From: Streptomyces sp. NBC_00376
GTDB taxonomy: Bacteria > Actinomycetota > Actinomycetes > Streptomycetales > Streptomycetaceae
DNA: 64,000 nt
NCBI RefSeq assembly: GCF_036077095.1
Contig: NZ_CP107960.1
Span: 806,001 to 870,000, forward strand
Reading direction: 5' to 3'
Shown: positions 1 through 8,755 of the stretch, piece after piece
How positions within the stretch are numbered: the stretch's first letter is position 1
Layout: each line of letters begins with the position of its first letter
Notes under the pieces: generated by a model
Databases searched by the model: none
What the model saw: only the letters and a program-made list of their open reading frames with translations
What the model was told of the DNA's origin: nothing
Program-made: the position numbers and the translations under genes

Positions 1-3000
1 GGTGGAAACCTCGGCGTTCCGGCCGACGCGGGCGCCGAGCAGCCGCAGCCACGGGGCCGTGTAGAGCGTGGCGTAGAGCGAGTTGGTGAACAGGAGGCTG
101 AGTTCCAGCAGCTTGTCCGCGATCCACTTGCGTACGCCGAGCGCCGAGCGCGCCGGGTGGTTTCCCGGGGGTGTCCTCGGCAGGGCCGTTCGCCTGCCGA
201 CGGCGACGATCAGGCACACCGTGACCACGAAGACAGGGCCGGACAGCGCGGCGGCGGCCAGTCCGGCGGCCATGCCGCCGTGCGACCAGCCCCACCAGAA
301 CAGGGCGACACTCGGCAGGGCCGTGCCGACCACGGTGGCCTCGATCAGGACCAGACCGAGCAGGACGGCGAGCAGTTGGGGCGGTCGCCAGCGGTCCGTC
401 CGGCCCCGGGTCCGCAGCATCGCCTCGACGGGTGGTGACAGTGCGGTGACGGGGCGTGCGGGCGATCCGGCGCGGCGGGCACCCGCGGGGACCGCCTCGT
501 CCGGGCCCGCCACGGACTGCTCACCGAGGGCGGCGCCGGGTCCCAGGCGGGCGCCGGGCTCACAGACCGCGTTGGCTCCCACGAACGCCCGCTCGCCGAT
601 GATGATCGGGGCGACCGTGACCCGGCCGTCGGCGACCTGCCAGGGGCGCAGCGTGGCTCCGTAGCCGATCGCGGCGTCCCGGTCGATGCGCAGCATCGCG
701 GGCAGGCCGATCAGGGCGGTGGCGATGGCGGTGCCGGGACCGATGCGCGCGCCCAGGAGCCGCAGGTAGGGGCCCATCATGGGCGAACCGCTGAGGGTCC
801 GCAGGGGGCCGATGCCGTGCAACAGCACGTCCAGCACCCAGATCCGCAGGTACGTCGCTCCCCACAACGGGTAGTCGCCGGGCCTGATGCCCGCCGCCAG
901 CGGCCGGGCGAGAGCGACGGGCAGGAGCCAGCGGACGACGGTGTAACCGGCCAGCACGGCTATGGCGGGCCCCACCGCTCCCCAGCCCGACACCCTGCCG
1001 TGGTGCATCGAGTACGAGACGGCCACAGGGCCCGTGAGGAGCAGGAGCACCCCGTACAGCACCGCCGCCTGGGCCAGTCCTGCACGGGCGATCCGTCCTC
1101 GGCCGTGCCGGACAGGGGCGGGACGGGGCTGCCCCGCCGCCGGGCCGGAAGAGGGGCCCGCCGACGGACGCAGGTGTGCCGCGAGCGCCCGCACGGTGGG
1201 GTGCTCGTACATGTCCCGCAGCGTGGCACCGGCCGTGCCGTTCCGGCCGCGCAGCACCGACACGGCACGGGCGGCGAGCAGCGAATGGCCGCCGAGCTCG
1301 GTGAAGAAGTCGGCCTGGGCCGACAACTCCCCGGGGCCGATGCCGAGTACCTCCGCCCAGGCGTCGCGCACGGTCGTCTCCAGGTCCCCGCGGACAGGCA
1401 CCACGCGGCCGCTCCCGGCGAACCGGCGGCCGGCCGGTGTGGGAAGACGTGTGCGGTCGGTCTTGCCGCTGGGCATGACGGGCAGCCGGCCGAGGAAGTC
1501 CAGGGTCGACGGCAACATGTAGGCGGGCAGCGACCGACGCAGGCGCTCGTGCAGCCGGGCGGTGAGATCCTCGTCGCCGGCTTCGTGGTCCTCGGTGCGC
1601 ACCACGTAGGCGGCGAGGAAGCCCTCGCCGTCGTGTGCGTTCACGAGGGCGGTGCCCGCCTGGGCGATGCCGGGGTCCTCCATCAGTACGCTGTCGATCT
1701 CCTCCAGCGACACTCGGTACCCGCGGATCTTCACCTCCGCGTCGGACCGGCCGAGGTACTCGAGCTCCCCGTCGGCGGTCATCCGGCCGAGGTCGCCGGT
1801 GCGGTAGAGAAGGCCGCTTCCGGTTCCGGAGGCCAGGGGATGTTCGACGAAGCGGTCGGCGGTCAGGTCGGGCCGTCCCACGTAGCCCCTGGCCAGTCCG
1901 GGTCCGCCCAGGCAGATCTCGCCGATGTCGCCGTGCGGCACGGGGCGGCGCCGTTCGTCGAGGAGGACGACCGAGTACGTCGGCAGGGGCCGGCCTATGG
2001 TGACCGGCCGGCCCGGCAGGAGTTCCTGCCAGGTGGCGGTCACGGTGGCTTCGGTCGGCCCGTACGTGTTGAGCATGCGCCGCCCCGGTCTGCTCCATCG
2101 CTCGACGAGTGCGGCGGGGCATGCCTCACCGCCCACGACGACGCTACGGATCCGCGGGAGATCACGAGGAATGGTCGCCAGCAGCGTCGGTACGCAGTAC
2201 AGGACGGTCACCTCGCGCTCCTGGAGGAAATCGGCGAGCTCCGCACCGAGCCGTCCGGGGCCGGCCGGTCCGGCCACCAGCGTCGCGCCGGCCGCCCAGG
2301 TCGGCCAGATCTCCTCGATGGAGAAGTCGAACGAAATGGCCATGCCCTGGTAGACCCGGTCCTGCGGCCGGACACCGTAGACCGGGGACACGACGCGCAG
2401 GAAGTTGCAGATGCTCGACCGGGCGATCTCCACGCCCTTGGGCCTGCCACTGGAGCCGGACGTGTACATGATGTACGCCAGTGGGTCCTGCACGCCCCGG
2501 TCCTCGACAGGTGGGCGCGAGGGCGGCAGCAGGGCGAGATCCCCGGCGCATGCGTCGACCTCGATCACCGGGCACACCCGGCACCGCCCCGCCCAGTCGG
2601 CGCCGGAGGCGAGAGCGGACGTGGTCAGCATCAGGGCGGCGCGGACGTCCCGCAGGATGAAGGCGACCCGGTCGGGCGGCGCGGCAGGGTCGATCGGCAC
2701 GAACGCCGCCCCGGCCTTGCAGACGCTCAGCAGACACACATACGTCTCAACGGACTGCGGCAGCATCAGTGCCACGAGCCTGCCCGGCCCCATCCCGAGC
2801 CGGCGCAGGTGGTGGGCCATCCGATTGGCCCGGGCGTCGAGGTCCGCGTAGCTCAGCCGGTGTGCACCGCATTCGAGCGCGACGGCCGACGGTGTGCGGT
2901 CGCAGGCGGCCTCGAAGAACTGGTTCAGCCCGTGCGCGCTGCCCGTTCTCCTCGGTCCGGCACGGTCACCTGTCGGGGCGACCGGCAGCTCGACGGTTCG

Positions 3001-3009
3001 GGAGGCCAT
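1..3009 (-). CDS. Pls/PosA-type non-ribosomal peptide synthetase (A-T-membrane-hexapeptide), 3' end beyond window
   Basis: The frame opens at ATG 3009 and stays open to the left edge, so at least 1003 residues are present. An adenylation domain fills about residues 30-530: the phosphate-loop motif YIMYTSGSSGRPKG, then TYGPTEATVT, LLYRTGDLGR and PSGKTDR are all in order. A carrier domain follows (about 550-620) with the phosphopantetheine serine in LGGHSLLAAR. After it come hydrophobic segments and left-handed beta-helix (hexapeptide) sequence such as IIGERAFVGANAVCEPGA. There is no N-terminal condensation domain. That order (A, T, membrane helices with acyltransferase-like repeats) is the TIGR02353/Pls-PosA architecture, whose known member Pls makes epsilon-poly-L-lysine at the membrane. 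I infer a membrane-bound homopolymer or single-amino-acid ligase; the amino acid was not derived. Family members are usually about 1300 residues, so roughly a quarter is missing. Confidence 0.88.
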   Translation of the reverse strand, partial: MASRTVELPVAPTGDRAGPRRTGSAHGLNQFFEAACDRTPSAVALECGAHRLSYADLDARANRMAHHLRRLGMGPGRLVALMLPQSVETYVCLLSVCKAGAAFVPIDPAAPPDRVAFILRDVRAALMLTTSALASGADWAGRCRVCPVIEVDACAGDLALLPPSRPPVEDRGVQDPLAYIMYTSGSSGRPKGVEIARSSICNFLRVVSPVYGVRPQDRVYQGMAISFDFSIEEIWPTWAAGATLVAGPAGPGRLGAELADFLQEREVTVLYCVPTLLATIPRDLPRIRSVVVGGEACPAALVERWSRPGRRMLNTYGPTEATVTATWQELLPGRPVTIGRPLPTYSVVLLDERRRPVPHGDIGEICLGGPGLARGYVGRPDLTADRFVEHPLASGTGSGLLYRTGDLGRMTADGELEYLGRSDAEVKIRGYRVSLEEIDSVLMEDPGIAQAGTALVNAHDGEGFLAAYVVRTEDHEAGDEDLTARLHERLRRSLPAYMLPSTLDFLGRLPVMPSGKTDRTRLPTPAGRRFAGSGRVVPVRGDLETTVRDAWAEVLGIGPGELSAQADFFTELGGHSLLAARAVSVLRGRNGTAGATLRDMYEHPTVRALAAHLRPSAGPSSGPAAGQPRPAPVRHGRGRIARAGLAQAAVLYGVLLLLTGPVAVSYSMHHGRVSGWGAVGPAIAVLAGYTVVRWLLPVALARPLAAGIRPGDYPLWGATYLRIWVLDVLLHGIGPLRTLSGSPMMGPYLRLLGARIGPGTAIATALIGLPAMLRIDRDAAIGYGATLRPWQVADGRVTVAPIIIGERAFVGANAVCEPGARLGPGAALGEQSVAGPDEAVPAGARRAGSPARPVTALSPPVEAMLRTRGRTDRWRPPQLLAVLLGLVLIEATVVGTALPSVALFWWGWSHGGMAAGLAAAALSGPVFVVTVCLIVAVGRRTALPRTPPGNHPARSALGVRKWIADKLLELSLLFTNSLYATLYTAPWLRLLGARVGRNAEVST

Positions 3010-3129
3010 GGGTTCCCCCTCATCCGGTGCGTGAAGGTTGTCACCTCAAGGCTGCGCGACACCGGCTGAGAGGAAGCTGAGAGGCCGACGCGATCGAACC
3101 GCACGGCCCCCGTGCCCCCGCTACTCGTC

Positions 3130-3666
3130 CTACTCGTCGGGGAACGAGAAGTAGAGCGCCTCGCTGTAGAAGGAAGCGAAGTGGTTCTGCCAGTCGGCCC
3201 GGAGGGACGCGAGCCACTCGTCGTCCTCCCCGGCGATCGCCGCCTCGGCACGGGCCACGGCGTCGGGGATGGTGCGGGAGACCAGGTACCGCACCGCCTC
3301 CTCGGGATCCTCGTCGCCGAGCGCGACCATCTCCCCCGTCTCCAGCACGAAGTACGTGTCCCGCTGCTTGTCCAGGTGAGCCGTGGTCCTGGCGACGCAC
3401 TCGGCGAAGTCGCCGTCGCCCGCGAGCCCTTGCCCGAGCACGCGCAGGAGATCGCCCAGCAGGGCGGCGCCGCCCGCGAAGTCAGCCGCGATGCCTATAC
3501 GCATGTTCCAGAGCATGGACGGGACTGTCTCCGTCCCACGCCCGACGAGCAGCTTGTGCGCCGGCGGAATGCTCCAGTTGTGCTCGGAGATGCACCGGTT
3601 CTTCTCCGGATTCGTCGCCGCGGTCGGCAACGTGCCCGCTGAATAGAGGTAAGAACGGTTGGCCAT
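3130..3666 (-). CDS. DUF7822-like protein of unknown function
   Basis: The 178-residue protein starts MANRSYLYSAG, an opening I associate with a group of bacterial proteins of unknown function (DUF7822-like). I chose ATG 3666 because the longer open frame upstream is arginine-rich and does not read like protein, whereas the family opening lies exactly here. It is soluble, acidic at the C terminus and has no signal peptide or membrane helix. It contains an alternating charged/helical central part with AEAAIAGEDDEWLASLRADW near residues 140-160. It ends 121 bases upstream of the synthetase start on the same strand, so co-transcription is possible, but nothing else links them. Function is not known. 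Confidence 0.6.
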   Translation of the reverse strand: MANRSYLYSAGTLPTAATNPEKNRCISEHNWSIPPAHKLLVGRGTETVPSMLWNMRIGIAADFAGGAALLGDLLRVLGQGLAGDGDFAECVARTTAHLDKQRDTYFVLETGEMVALGDEDPEEAVRYLVSRTIPDAVARAEAAIAGEDDEWLASLRADWQNHFASFYSEALYFSFPDE

Positions 3667-3825
3667 GGGCGTGACCCTGACCTCACCCACTGACAACCCG
3701 ACCCGGGCGAGCAGGCGGAGGCGAGGTCCAACTGCGCGCAGGGCGGCCGGGACGCGTGCCCGTACGACGCCACACCCAGCCATGCCCAGTACGGCAACTG
3801 GAGGAATGCGTCCGCGGTCGGAGCC

Positions 3826-4287
3826 TCAGCCGCGGTCACCGAGGCCGGCGACCACGGCGTCCAGTCGGTCCATGGCGTGAGCCACGCCGAGCCCGTCCAT
3901 GTAGTCGCGGGCATGCACGATCCGACCGCTTCGGACCCGGATCACCAGAAGGCCGGGGATTCTGAAGGACTTGCCCGTCGTGGCCACGGTCCCGGTGACG
4001 ACCTGCTCGACGGTGATCACCTCGGGGTCGGTGCTCTCGTGCACACCGACTTCGCGGATCTCCTGCGGCTGCACCGGACTTGCGCCCCAGGCCGCTCGAT
4101 AGCCCGCACGGATCTCCTCGCGCCCCTCGTAACGCGCGGGCATACCGGGAGAGAGGAAGGGGAACTCATGGACGGCATCGACCGCGTAGAGGTCGGCCAG
4201 GTCGTCCGCGGACTTGTCGAGCATCGCCTGCTGGAAGCGGGCCAGGACCTCACGACGGCCGAGGCGGGCGGTGGTTGTGTCCGGCAT
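3826..4287 (-). CDS. SnoaL-like / NTF2-superfamily protein
   Basis: This 153-residue protein has the NTF2-like cone-fold pattern: an N-terminal helix pair (REVLARFQQAMLDKSADDLA), a strand with LYAVDAVHEFPF, the GREEIRAGYR segment, and long C-terminal strands ending VRSGRIVHARDYMDGLGVA. SnoaL-like proteins of this size include cyclases, hydratases and many stand-alone proteins binding small hydrophobic ligands. The start at ATG 4287 fits the family length; the longer frame to 4542 adds low-complexity sequence. It stands alone, with gaps on both sides. The substrate cannot be read from the sequence. Confidence 0.72.
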   Translation of the reverse strand: MPDTTTARLGRREVLARFQQAMLDKSADDLADLYAVDAVHEFPFLSPGMPARYEGREEIRAGYRAAWGASPVQPQEIREVGVHESTDPEVITVEQVVTGTVATTGKSFRIPGLLVIRVRSGRIVHARDYMDGLGVAHAMDRLDAVVAGLGDRG

Positions 4288-4564
4288 GACTGTGGGACTC
4301 CGTTCAGTCGACGCATGGGAGAGCTGATTCGAGCGATGGGCCCGGACATCGGGTGTGCGGACCGGCCGAAGGCATCCAAGTCCCTTTTTTGACAGCCGAC
4401 TTGGTAACCTTCCTGACCGCACTCTATGCGGAGATCGACGACGGGACCGGAGGAACGCGATGGACGGGACGACCGCCCTGACATCTGGTTCAGCAACAAG
4501 ATCGGCGTATCGGTGAGCCGCCCACCCATCGCCTTCCATCACTGGTCACATCGGGCTCATCCGT

Positions 4565-5206
4565 CTAGGAGCCGTCGTGGTTCTCGGTGACGGGTACCTC
4601 GTGGCGGGTGGCGAAGGAGCGGACCGTTTCGGCAAGGGGCGCCGTGCCGGGGCTCGGAGTCAGCCAAGCGGTCCGGATGTGGATGGTTCCGTCCTTGCTC
4701 CTGCGTACCCACCGAGGTTTCAGGAACGCCTCGGGCAGCCGGTGGCCCCGGGGCATCCGCACCGTCAGCACGGTTTCTCCCGCCTCCTGCCCGAGCTCGA
4801 CCGCATCGGCGTCGGCCCAGCGCAGCACCGCCAGGTTCATGGCGGAGCCGACTCCGATGCCGAGGTCGTTCACCACGAGCCCGTCGTTCTGGCCCAGCAG
4901 GCCGAAGAGCCGCAGCAGCATCAGGAACGCGGCGAACCCGACCAATGCCCTCGCCCCGTCGCCGATGTGGAGCAGATCACCGATCGCCGCGACTCCGACG
5001 AAGGCGAGCGTGATCAGCGCGTTCCGCAGGATCAGTACCCTCCGGCTCCGCCTGCTGCGGAGGGCGCCGCTCCGCCGCCCGCGCGGCGGACCCGGACGAT
5101 GCGTCCCCCGACCACAGTCCCCCTGCCCCTCGGTATCGACGAAAGCCGCGGACTCCCCACGCGTTGTGTTCGCCGGACGCGCACTCGACGGCCGATCCCC
5201 GCGCAA
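4565..5206 (-). CDS. Small membrane protein with PH-like C-terminal domain (STM3941-like)
   Basis: The frame encodes up to 213 residues. Residues about 58-105 form two hydrophobic helices (ILRNALITLAFVGVAAIGD and ARALVGFAAFLMLLRLFGLL). The rest, including LVVNDLGIGVGSAMNLAVLRWADADAVEL and LPEAFLKPRW, resembles the membrane-associated PH-like STM3941 group. No ATG or GTG lies in frame upstream of the first helix: the frame opens with TTG at 5206, and the first 55 residues are Arg/Gly/Ser-rich, so the true start may be a rarer codon closer to the helix. It is divergent from the membrane protein at 5254 with only a short shared promoter region. Function unknown. Confidence 0.55.
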   Translation of the reverse strand: MRGDRPSSARPANTTRGESAAFVDTEGQGDCGRGTHRPGPPRGRRSGALRSRRSRRVLILRNALITLAFVGVAAIGDLLHIGDGARALVGFAAFLMLLRLFGLLGQNDGLVVNDLGIGVGSAMNLAVLRWADADAVELGQEAGETVLTVRMPRGHRLPEAFLKPRWVRRSKDGTIHIRTAWLTPSPGTAPLAETVRSFATRHEVPVTENHDGS

Positions 5207-5253
5207 CCGCAGTATGTCGTGGGCGCGTCACGCTTGTCATGGAGGGAGCCGAG

Positions 5254-5835
5254 ATGGAACCTGATGACCCGAACGGGCCCGGGAACGGGCGGCACGGAGA
5301 GCGCAGCCGGGCGAGCGGCAATCCCGGTCCGGCCGACGGCGATGGCCCGGGACAGGGGCGGCCCTGGGGGCCCGGTGGTCCCCCCTCTCCCCCCGGGGTC
5401 CCCATGCCCGACCCGGTACGGAAGTTGCGGGTCCTGATGATGGTCCTCGGCGGCATGCAGGCCGTGCTCGGGCTCGCCCTGGTGAGCAACAGCGTGGCGA
5501 TCGCCACGTCGATCTGGGGCGAGGGCGAGCCGAATCCGTGGGGCGCGACGCAGGGCGAGGCGCATTCGGGGCAGGTCGTCTTCGCGGGGATCCTCGTGCT
5601 GGCCGTCGCGGCCTGGGGCGTCATCACCGCCCTCAAGTTCCCCACCCGCAACCCCGGCCTGCGGACCTCGGCCTTCGCGTACGGCTGGACCGCCCTGCCT
5701 TTCACCGTGGTGTTCTTCGAGGTGATGCCCATTCTCGGGGTCGCCTGGCTGGTGCCCGCGATCCTCGCCCTCGTCCGACCCAACCAGCCGGAAACCCGGG
5801 CATGGTTCGGCGGACACAACGGCTCGCCACTCTGA
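5254..5835 (+). CDS. Four-helix integral membrane protein, proline/glycine-rich N terminus
   Basis: The 193-residue protein starts at ATG 5254 behind GGAGGGAG; a second in-frame ATG at 5239 lacks such a site. Residues 1-55 are Gly/Pro/Asp-rich and probably disordered in the cytoplasm. Then come about four hydrophobic segments: VLMMVLGGMQAVLGLALVSN, VVFAGILVLAVAAWGVITAL, TALPFTVVFFEVMPIL and VAWLVPAILALVRPN. Many streptomycete genomes carry such small membrane proteins with disordered N termini; none has an assigned role that I can name here. It is divergent from the minus-strand membrane gene before it. Confidence 0.65.
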   Translation: MEPDDPNGPGNGRHGERSRASGNPGPADGDGPGQGRPWGPGGPPSPPGVPMPDPVRKLRVLMMVLGGMQAVLGLALVSNSVAIATSIWGEGEPNPWGATQGEAHSGQVVFAGILVLAVAAWGVITALKFPTRNPGLRTSAFAYGWTALPFTVVFFEVMPILGVAWLVPAILALVRPNQPETRAWFGGHNGSPL

Positions 5836-5836
5836 A

Positions 5837-6082
5837 CATCCGCACACGCCGTCGGACCGGCATGAGTACGAGAGGAATCAGTTCCAGCAGATCCCGGTCC
5901 GGCTCACCCGGATCATCACCGGCACACTCGCCCCGCACCTGGTCCGCCACCCCGAGGACACTTGGGCCCTGCACCCTCATGAGGTGCCATTGGCGACCGA
6001 TGGCCCGTTCTCCCGTGGAGTCGATGCCGGCCGGTGTGTTGCCCGTTGGAACGGCTGCCCATCCCGGTGCGGGGCCGAGTGA
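5837..6082 (+). pseudogene. Possible degraded gene fragment without a start codon
   Basis: One frame across this interval reads like protein (RNQFQQIPVRLTRIITGTLA, then HPEDTWALHPHEVPLATDGP) and ends in TGA at 6080-6082, but it has no ATG/GTG start and merges with the end of the preceding gene upstream. The competing open frame starting at 5862 is Ser/Arg/Pro-rich and looks like a shadow. I do not recognise the family. It may be the 3' remnant of a lost gene; equally it may be chance. Confidence 0.25.
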
Positions 6083-6142
6083 CCGGCACCGAATACTTCA
6101 TTGTGACCGCAGACCCTTTCGCGAATGGAGCCGATCCCGACC

Positions 6143-6676
6143 ATGCCGATCCACCGGCTGAACCACGCCGTGCTGTTCGTGTCCGATGTGGCGCGCAGTA
6201 CGGCCTTCTACTGTGACGTCCTCGGCTTCAGGGCGCTGCCCCAGGCGTTCCCCGGGGCCGCCTTCCTTCAGGCGGCGGACTCCGCCAACGACCACGACCT
6301 GGGACTGTTCCAGGCCCGGGACACGGCGCCCGGCGGCCACCGTGCCGGGACGGTGGGGCTGTATCACCTGGCCTGGGAGGTCGACACCCTGGCCGAGCTG
6401 CGCCGTGTGCAGGCCCGTCTCACCGAGGCGGGTGCGCTGACCGGGGCGAGCAATCACGCCTCCACGAAGGCGCTCTATGCGCGTGACCCGGACGGTCTGG
6501 ACTTCGAGGTGTGCTGGCTGGTCCCGGACGGGGCGGTTGTCGCCGAACTGTCGGCCATGACCTCTCCCACCCGCCCCCTGGACCTCGACGCCGAGATCGC
6601 CAGGTACGGCGCGGACACCCGCGGCGGGCCCCGCACGGACCCGACGGTGTGGCAGCACCTGACAGGACCTGCCTGA
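6143..6676 (+). CDS. VOC-superfamily (glyoxalase/bleomycin-resistance/dioxygenase fold) protein
   Basis: The 177-residue protein has the paired beta-alpha-beta-beta-beta modules of the vicinal-oxygen-chelate fold. Likely metal ligands are visible: the His of RLNHAVLFVSD near the N terminus, the His of LYHLAWEV in the middle, and the Glu of GLDFEVCW after DPDG. This His/His/Glu spacing is like that of extradiol dioxygenases of the CatE type and of glyoxalases. ATG 6143 places the first strand directly at the N terminus; ATG 6125, six codons upstream, is the alternative. It stands alone, followed by a terminator-like hairpin. The substrate is not predictable. Confidence 0.8.
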   Translation: MPIHRLNHAVLFVSDVARSTAFYCDVLGFRALPQAFPGAAFLQAADSANDHDLGLFQARDTAPGGHRAGTVGLYHLAWEVDTLAELRRVQARLTEAGALTGASNHASTKALYARDPDGLDFEVCWLVPDGAVVAELSAMTSPTRPLDLDAEIARYGADTRGGPRTDPTVWQHLTGPA

Positions 6677-6695
6677 ACCGGGGAGCCGGTACGGC

Positions 6696-6736
6696 TTGCA
6701 CGCGGGCAGGAGGAGAGGGTCTCTGCCCCCGTGCAG
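6696..6736 (+). terminator. Hairpin after the VOC gene
   Basis: Imperfect 14-base arms (6696-6709 and 6723-6736, 12 pairs) enclose a 13-base purine-rich loop 20 bases after the stop codon. There is no T-run, as is usual for streptomycete terminators. Confidence 0.5.
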
Positions 6737-6930
6737 GCCATGAGAGCCCATGACGCGATCATGATCTGGCGTTCTTGAGTCGCCGCCGAGGCCGGCCGGG
6801 CCGCCCGGCGACGGGCGGGATGCACTTCCACGTGGTTCACTCCAGGGCTGTGGGTGTACGACTGCAGTGTGAACAGGCGGCCCTCCCGCGAATCTTGATC
6901 GCTGCCGAGTCTGCTGATTGGCTGACCGGC

Positions 6931-7467
6931 ATGACCGAGCTCGGACCCATCCCCTGGCCACCTGCCCCGATCGAGACCGGGAGACTCGTGCTCCGTGAGC
7001 CCGAGGCCCGGGACCGTGCCGCGCTCATCGAACTGCTGGCCTCGCCGGAGGTGGGCACCTACCTCGGTGGCCCTCGACCGCGTGACGAGCTCGAGCACGC
7101 GATGCCCGGGACACCCAGTCGGCGCCCCGGCCTTTTCATAGTCGATCTCGGCGGAGCGATGATCGGCCAGATCACGCTCGTCAAGGACACGGGGCATCTT
7201 CGTCAGGCTGCCGGGAAAACCGAGCTCGGCTACCTGTTCCTGCCGCAGGCGTGGGGGCACGGATACGCCGCTGAGGCATGCGCAGCGGCACTCGACTGGT
7301 TCGCCGGCGCGCTTCCCGGCGAACCGGTGGTGCTCGCCACCCAGACCGCCAACCTCCGCTCGATGCGCCTCGCGGCGAAGCTGGGGTTCATCGAGGTGGA
7401 GCGGTATGAGGCCTACGGCGCCGAGCAGTGGTTCGGCATGTGGTCCCCCGTCACATCGTCCGACTGA
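6931..7467 (+). CDS. GNAT-family N-acetyltransferase, RimJ/RimL type
   Basis: The 178-residue protein shows the RimJ/RimL pattern: PIETGRLVLREPEARDRAAL at the start, LGYLFLPQAWGHGYAAEAC as the acetyl-CoA-binding motif A (Q/R-x-x-G-x-G/A form WGHGYA), and TANLRSMRLAAKLGF near the C terminus. ATG 6931 starts directly before the family's first strand; the longer upstream frame begins with TTG and is not protein-like. The RimJ/RimL group acetylates N-terminal amines of proteins or small molecules. It stands alone between two hairpins, giving no hint of the substrate. Confidence 0.82.
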   Translation: MTELGPIPWPPAPIETGRLVLREPEARDRAALIELLASPEVGTYLGGPRPRDELEHAMPGTPSRRPGLFIVDLGGAMIGQITLVKDTGHLRQAAGKTELGYLFLPQAWGHGYAAEACAAALDWFAGALPGEPVVLATQTANLRSMRLAAKLGFIEVERYEAYGAEQWFGMWSPVTSSD

Positions 7468-7510
7468 ACTCGTGCTCGACGGCGCGGATCTGTCGAAGCG
7501 CTGCCGCGCT

Positions 7511-7555
7511 CCTGCCCGCGCGGGGCCTGCGCGGCAGGCCGGCCGTGCGGGCAGG
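7511..7555. terminator. Nested hairpin between convergent genes
   Basis: An outer pair of 13-base arms (7511-7523 / 7543-7555, one mismatch) encloses a perfect 7-base inner stem (7524-7530 / 7534-7540). It sits between the stop of the GNAT gene (7467, plus) and that of the pirin gene (7612, minus), so it can serve both. Confidence 0.6.
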
Positions 7556-7611
7556 CGTGGCCCTGGCGGTCAACCACCCGCTCCGGACGGGGTGGCGGCC
7601 GGGGCTCCGGT

Positions 7612-8577
7612 TCAGCGCACCCGACCCCGCGGCTTCAGCGCGACGGGCGGCAGTTCGGGCGCGGGCAGTCGGTCGCCGTCGTAGCCCTTCACGTCGCCGA
7701 AGCGGGAGCTCTCCATCCAGGCCTGCCTGGCCTCCTCGATCTCCTCGTGGGACCGGCCGATGAAGTTCCACCACATGACGATCTCCTCCTCGAAGGGCTC
7801 GCCGCCGAGGAGCATGAGGCCCGCGTCGCTGTCCGCGCGCAACGGGAGTTCGGTGCGGCCGCAGCCGAGGTAGAGCATGGAGCCTGGGACCACGGGCACA
7901 CCGTCGACCTCGGCCTGGCCGGACATCGAGAGCACCGCGTACTCGAAGTCGGGGTCGAGCGGCAGTCGGGCCTCGGCGCCGGCGGCCAGGGCGACGTCCG
8001 CGCCGACGATCGGGGTGTACGTGGTGCCGGGCGAGGTGGTGCCGTCGAGTTCGCCCAGGATCAGGGTGGCGACGAGGCCCGGGGCGGAGACGGTCGGCAG
8101 GTCGGTGTGGTGCTGGAAATGGGGCTCGACCTGGCGGTGGGCGGCCGGCAGCGCCACCCAGAGCTGGGCGCCGTGCAGAAACCTCGCGTGGGCCTTCGGG
8201 CTCTCCTCGGAGTGGCTGATGGCCCGGCCGGAGGTCATCAGCCCCAGTTCGCGTGGCCGGATCGTGCGCAGGCTCCCGAGGCTGTCCCGGTGCAGGACCT
8301 CGCCGGCGTGCAGCCAGCTGACCGTCTGCAGGCCCATGTGAGGGTGGGGCGGCACCTGCATCCCGGGTTCGTCCGCGATGTCGTCGGGGCCGTAGTGATC
8401 GACGAAGGCCCAGGCACCGACCATCCGGCGGCCCAGGTTGGGCAGCAGCCTGCGGACCTCGGTGGACTCGCCCAGCCGGACGTGGCGGGGGGTGAGGAGT
8501 TCCCGTACGGGCTCGGCGACGACGAAGCCCCGTCCTCCGCAGACGGAGAGTGCGGCCTGGCGATCGAGATTGCTCAT
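7612..8577 (-). CDS. Pirin-family protein (cupin)
   Basis: The 321-residue protein contains the pirin N-terminal cupin with the metal-binding signature VPPHPHMGLQTVSWLHAGE, a further His-rich stretch (GRAISHSEES) and a C-terminal cupin half with GGEPFEEEIVMWWNF. Bacterial pirins such as YhhW have quercetinase activity in vitro; others modulate enzymes. ATG 8577 gives the usual opening just before the first cupin; the longer frame to 8670 runs through the divergent promoter region. It is divergent from the TPR gene at 8756, about 180 bases apart. The physiological role is unknown. Confidence 0.88.
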   Translation of the reverse strand: MSNLDRQAALSVCGGRGFVVAEPVRELLTPRHVRLGESTEVRRLLPNLGRRMVGAWAFVDHYGPDDIADEPGMQVPPHPHMGLQTVSWLHAGEVLHRDSLGSLRTIRPRELGLMTSGRAISHSEESPKAHARFLHGAQLWVALPAAHRQVEPHFQHHTDLPTVSAPGLVATLILGELDGTTSPGTTYTPIVGADVALAAGAEARLPLDPDFEYAVLSMSGQAEVDGVPVVPGSMLYLGCGRTELPLRADSDAGLMLLGGEPFEEEIVMWWNFIGRSHEEIEEARQAWMESSRFGDVKGYDGDRLPAPELPPVALKPRGRVR

Positions 8578-8755
8578 GGCGCTCAACCTATTCCCGAGCA
8601 GGCCCGGGAGCGCCGGTACCCACGCCGATAATTTAGTGGAATATTCAACCACCAGGTGGGGTTCAGGCAATCACAAGGAGGCCGGGCAGCGGCTCGGCCC
8701 GCGGTTGGACGAAACGGGGCACCACCCCGGCGCGGTCCGTGACCAAGGAGGTCAA

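Noticed and set aside
560..2122. Minus-strand frame of 520 codons in another phase of the synthetase
   Set aside because: Composition is Arg/Pro/His-rich and shows no motif; the true frame of the same strand is the one starting at 3009.
817..3069. Long plus-strand open frame antisense to the synthetase
   Set aside because: It reads as Arg/Gly/Pro/His-rich sequence without domains, while the minus strand has complete adenylation motifs; it is a high-GC shadow.
4288..4564. Gene in the gap between the SnoaL-like and membrane-protein genes
   Set aside because: Frames are short and stop-rich with no start signal; nothing recognisable.
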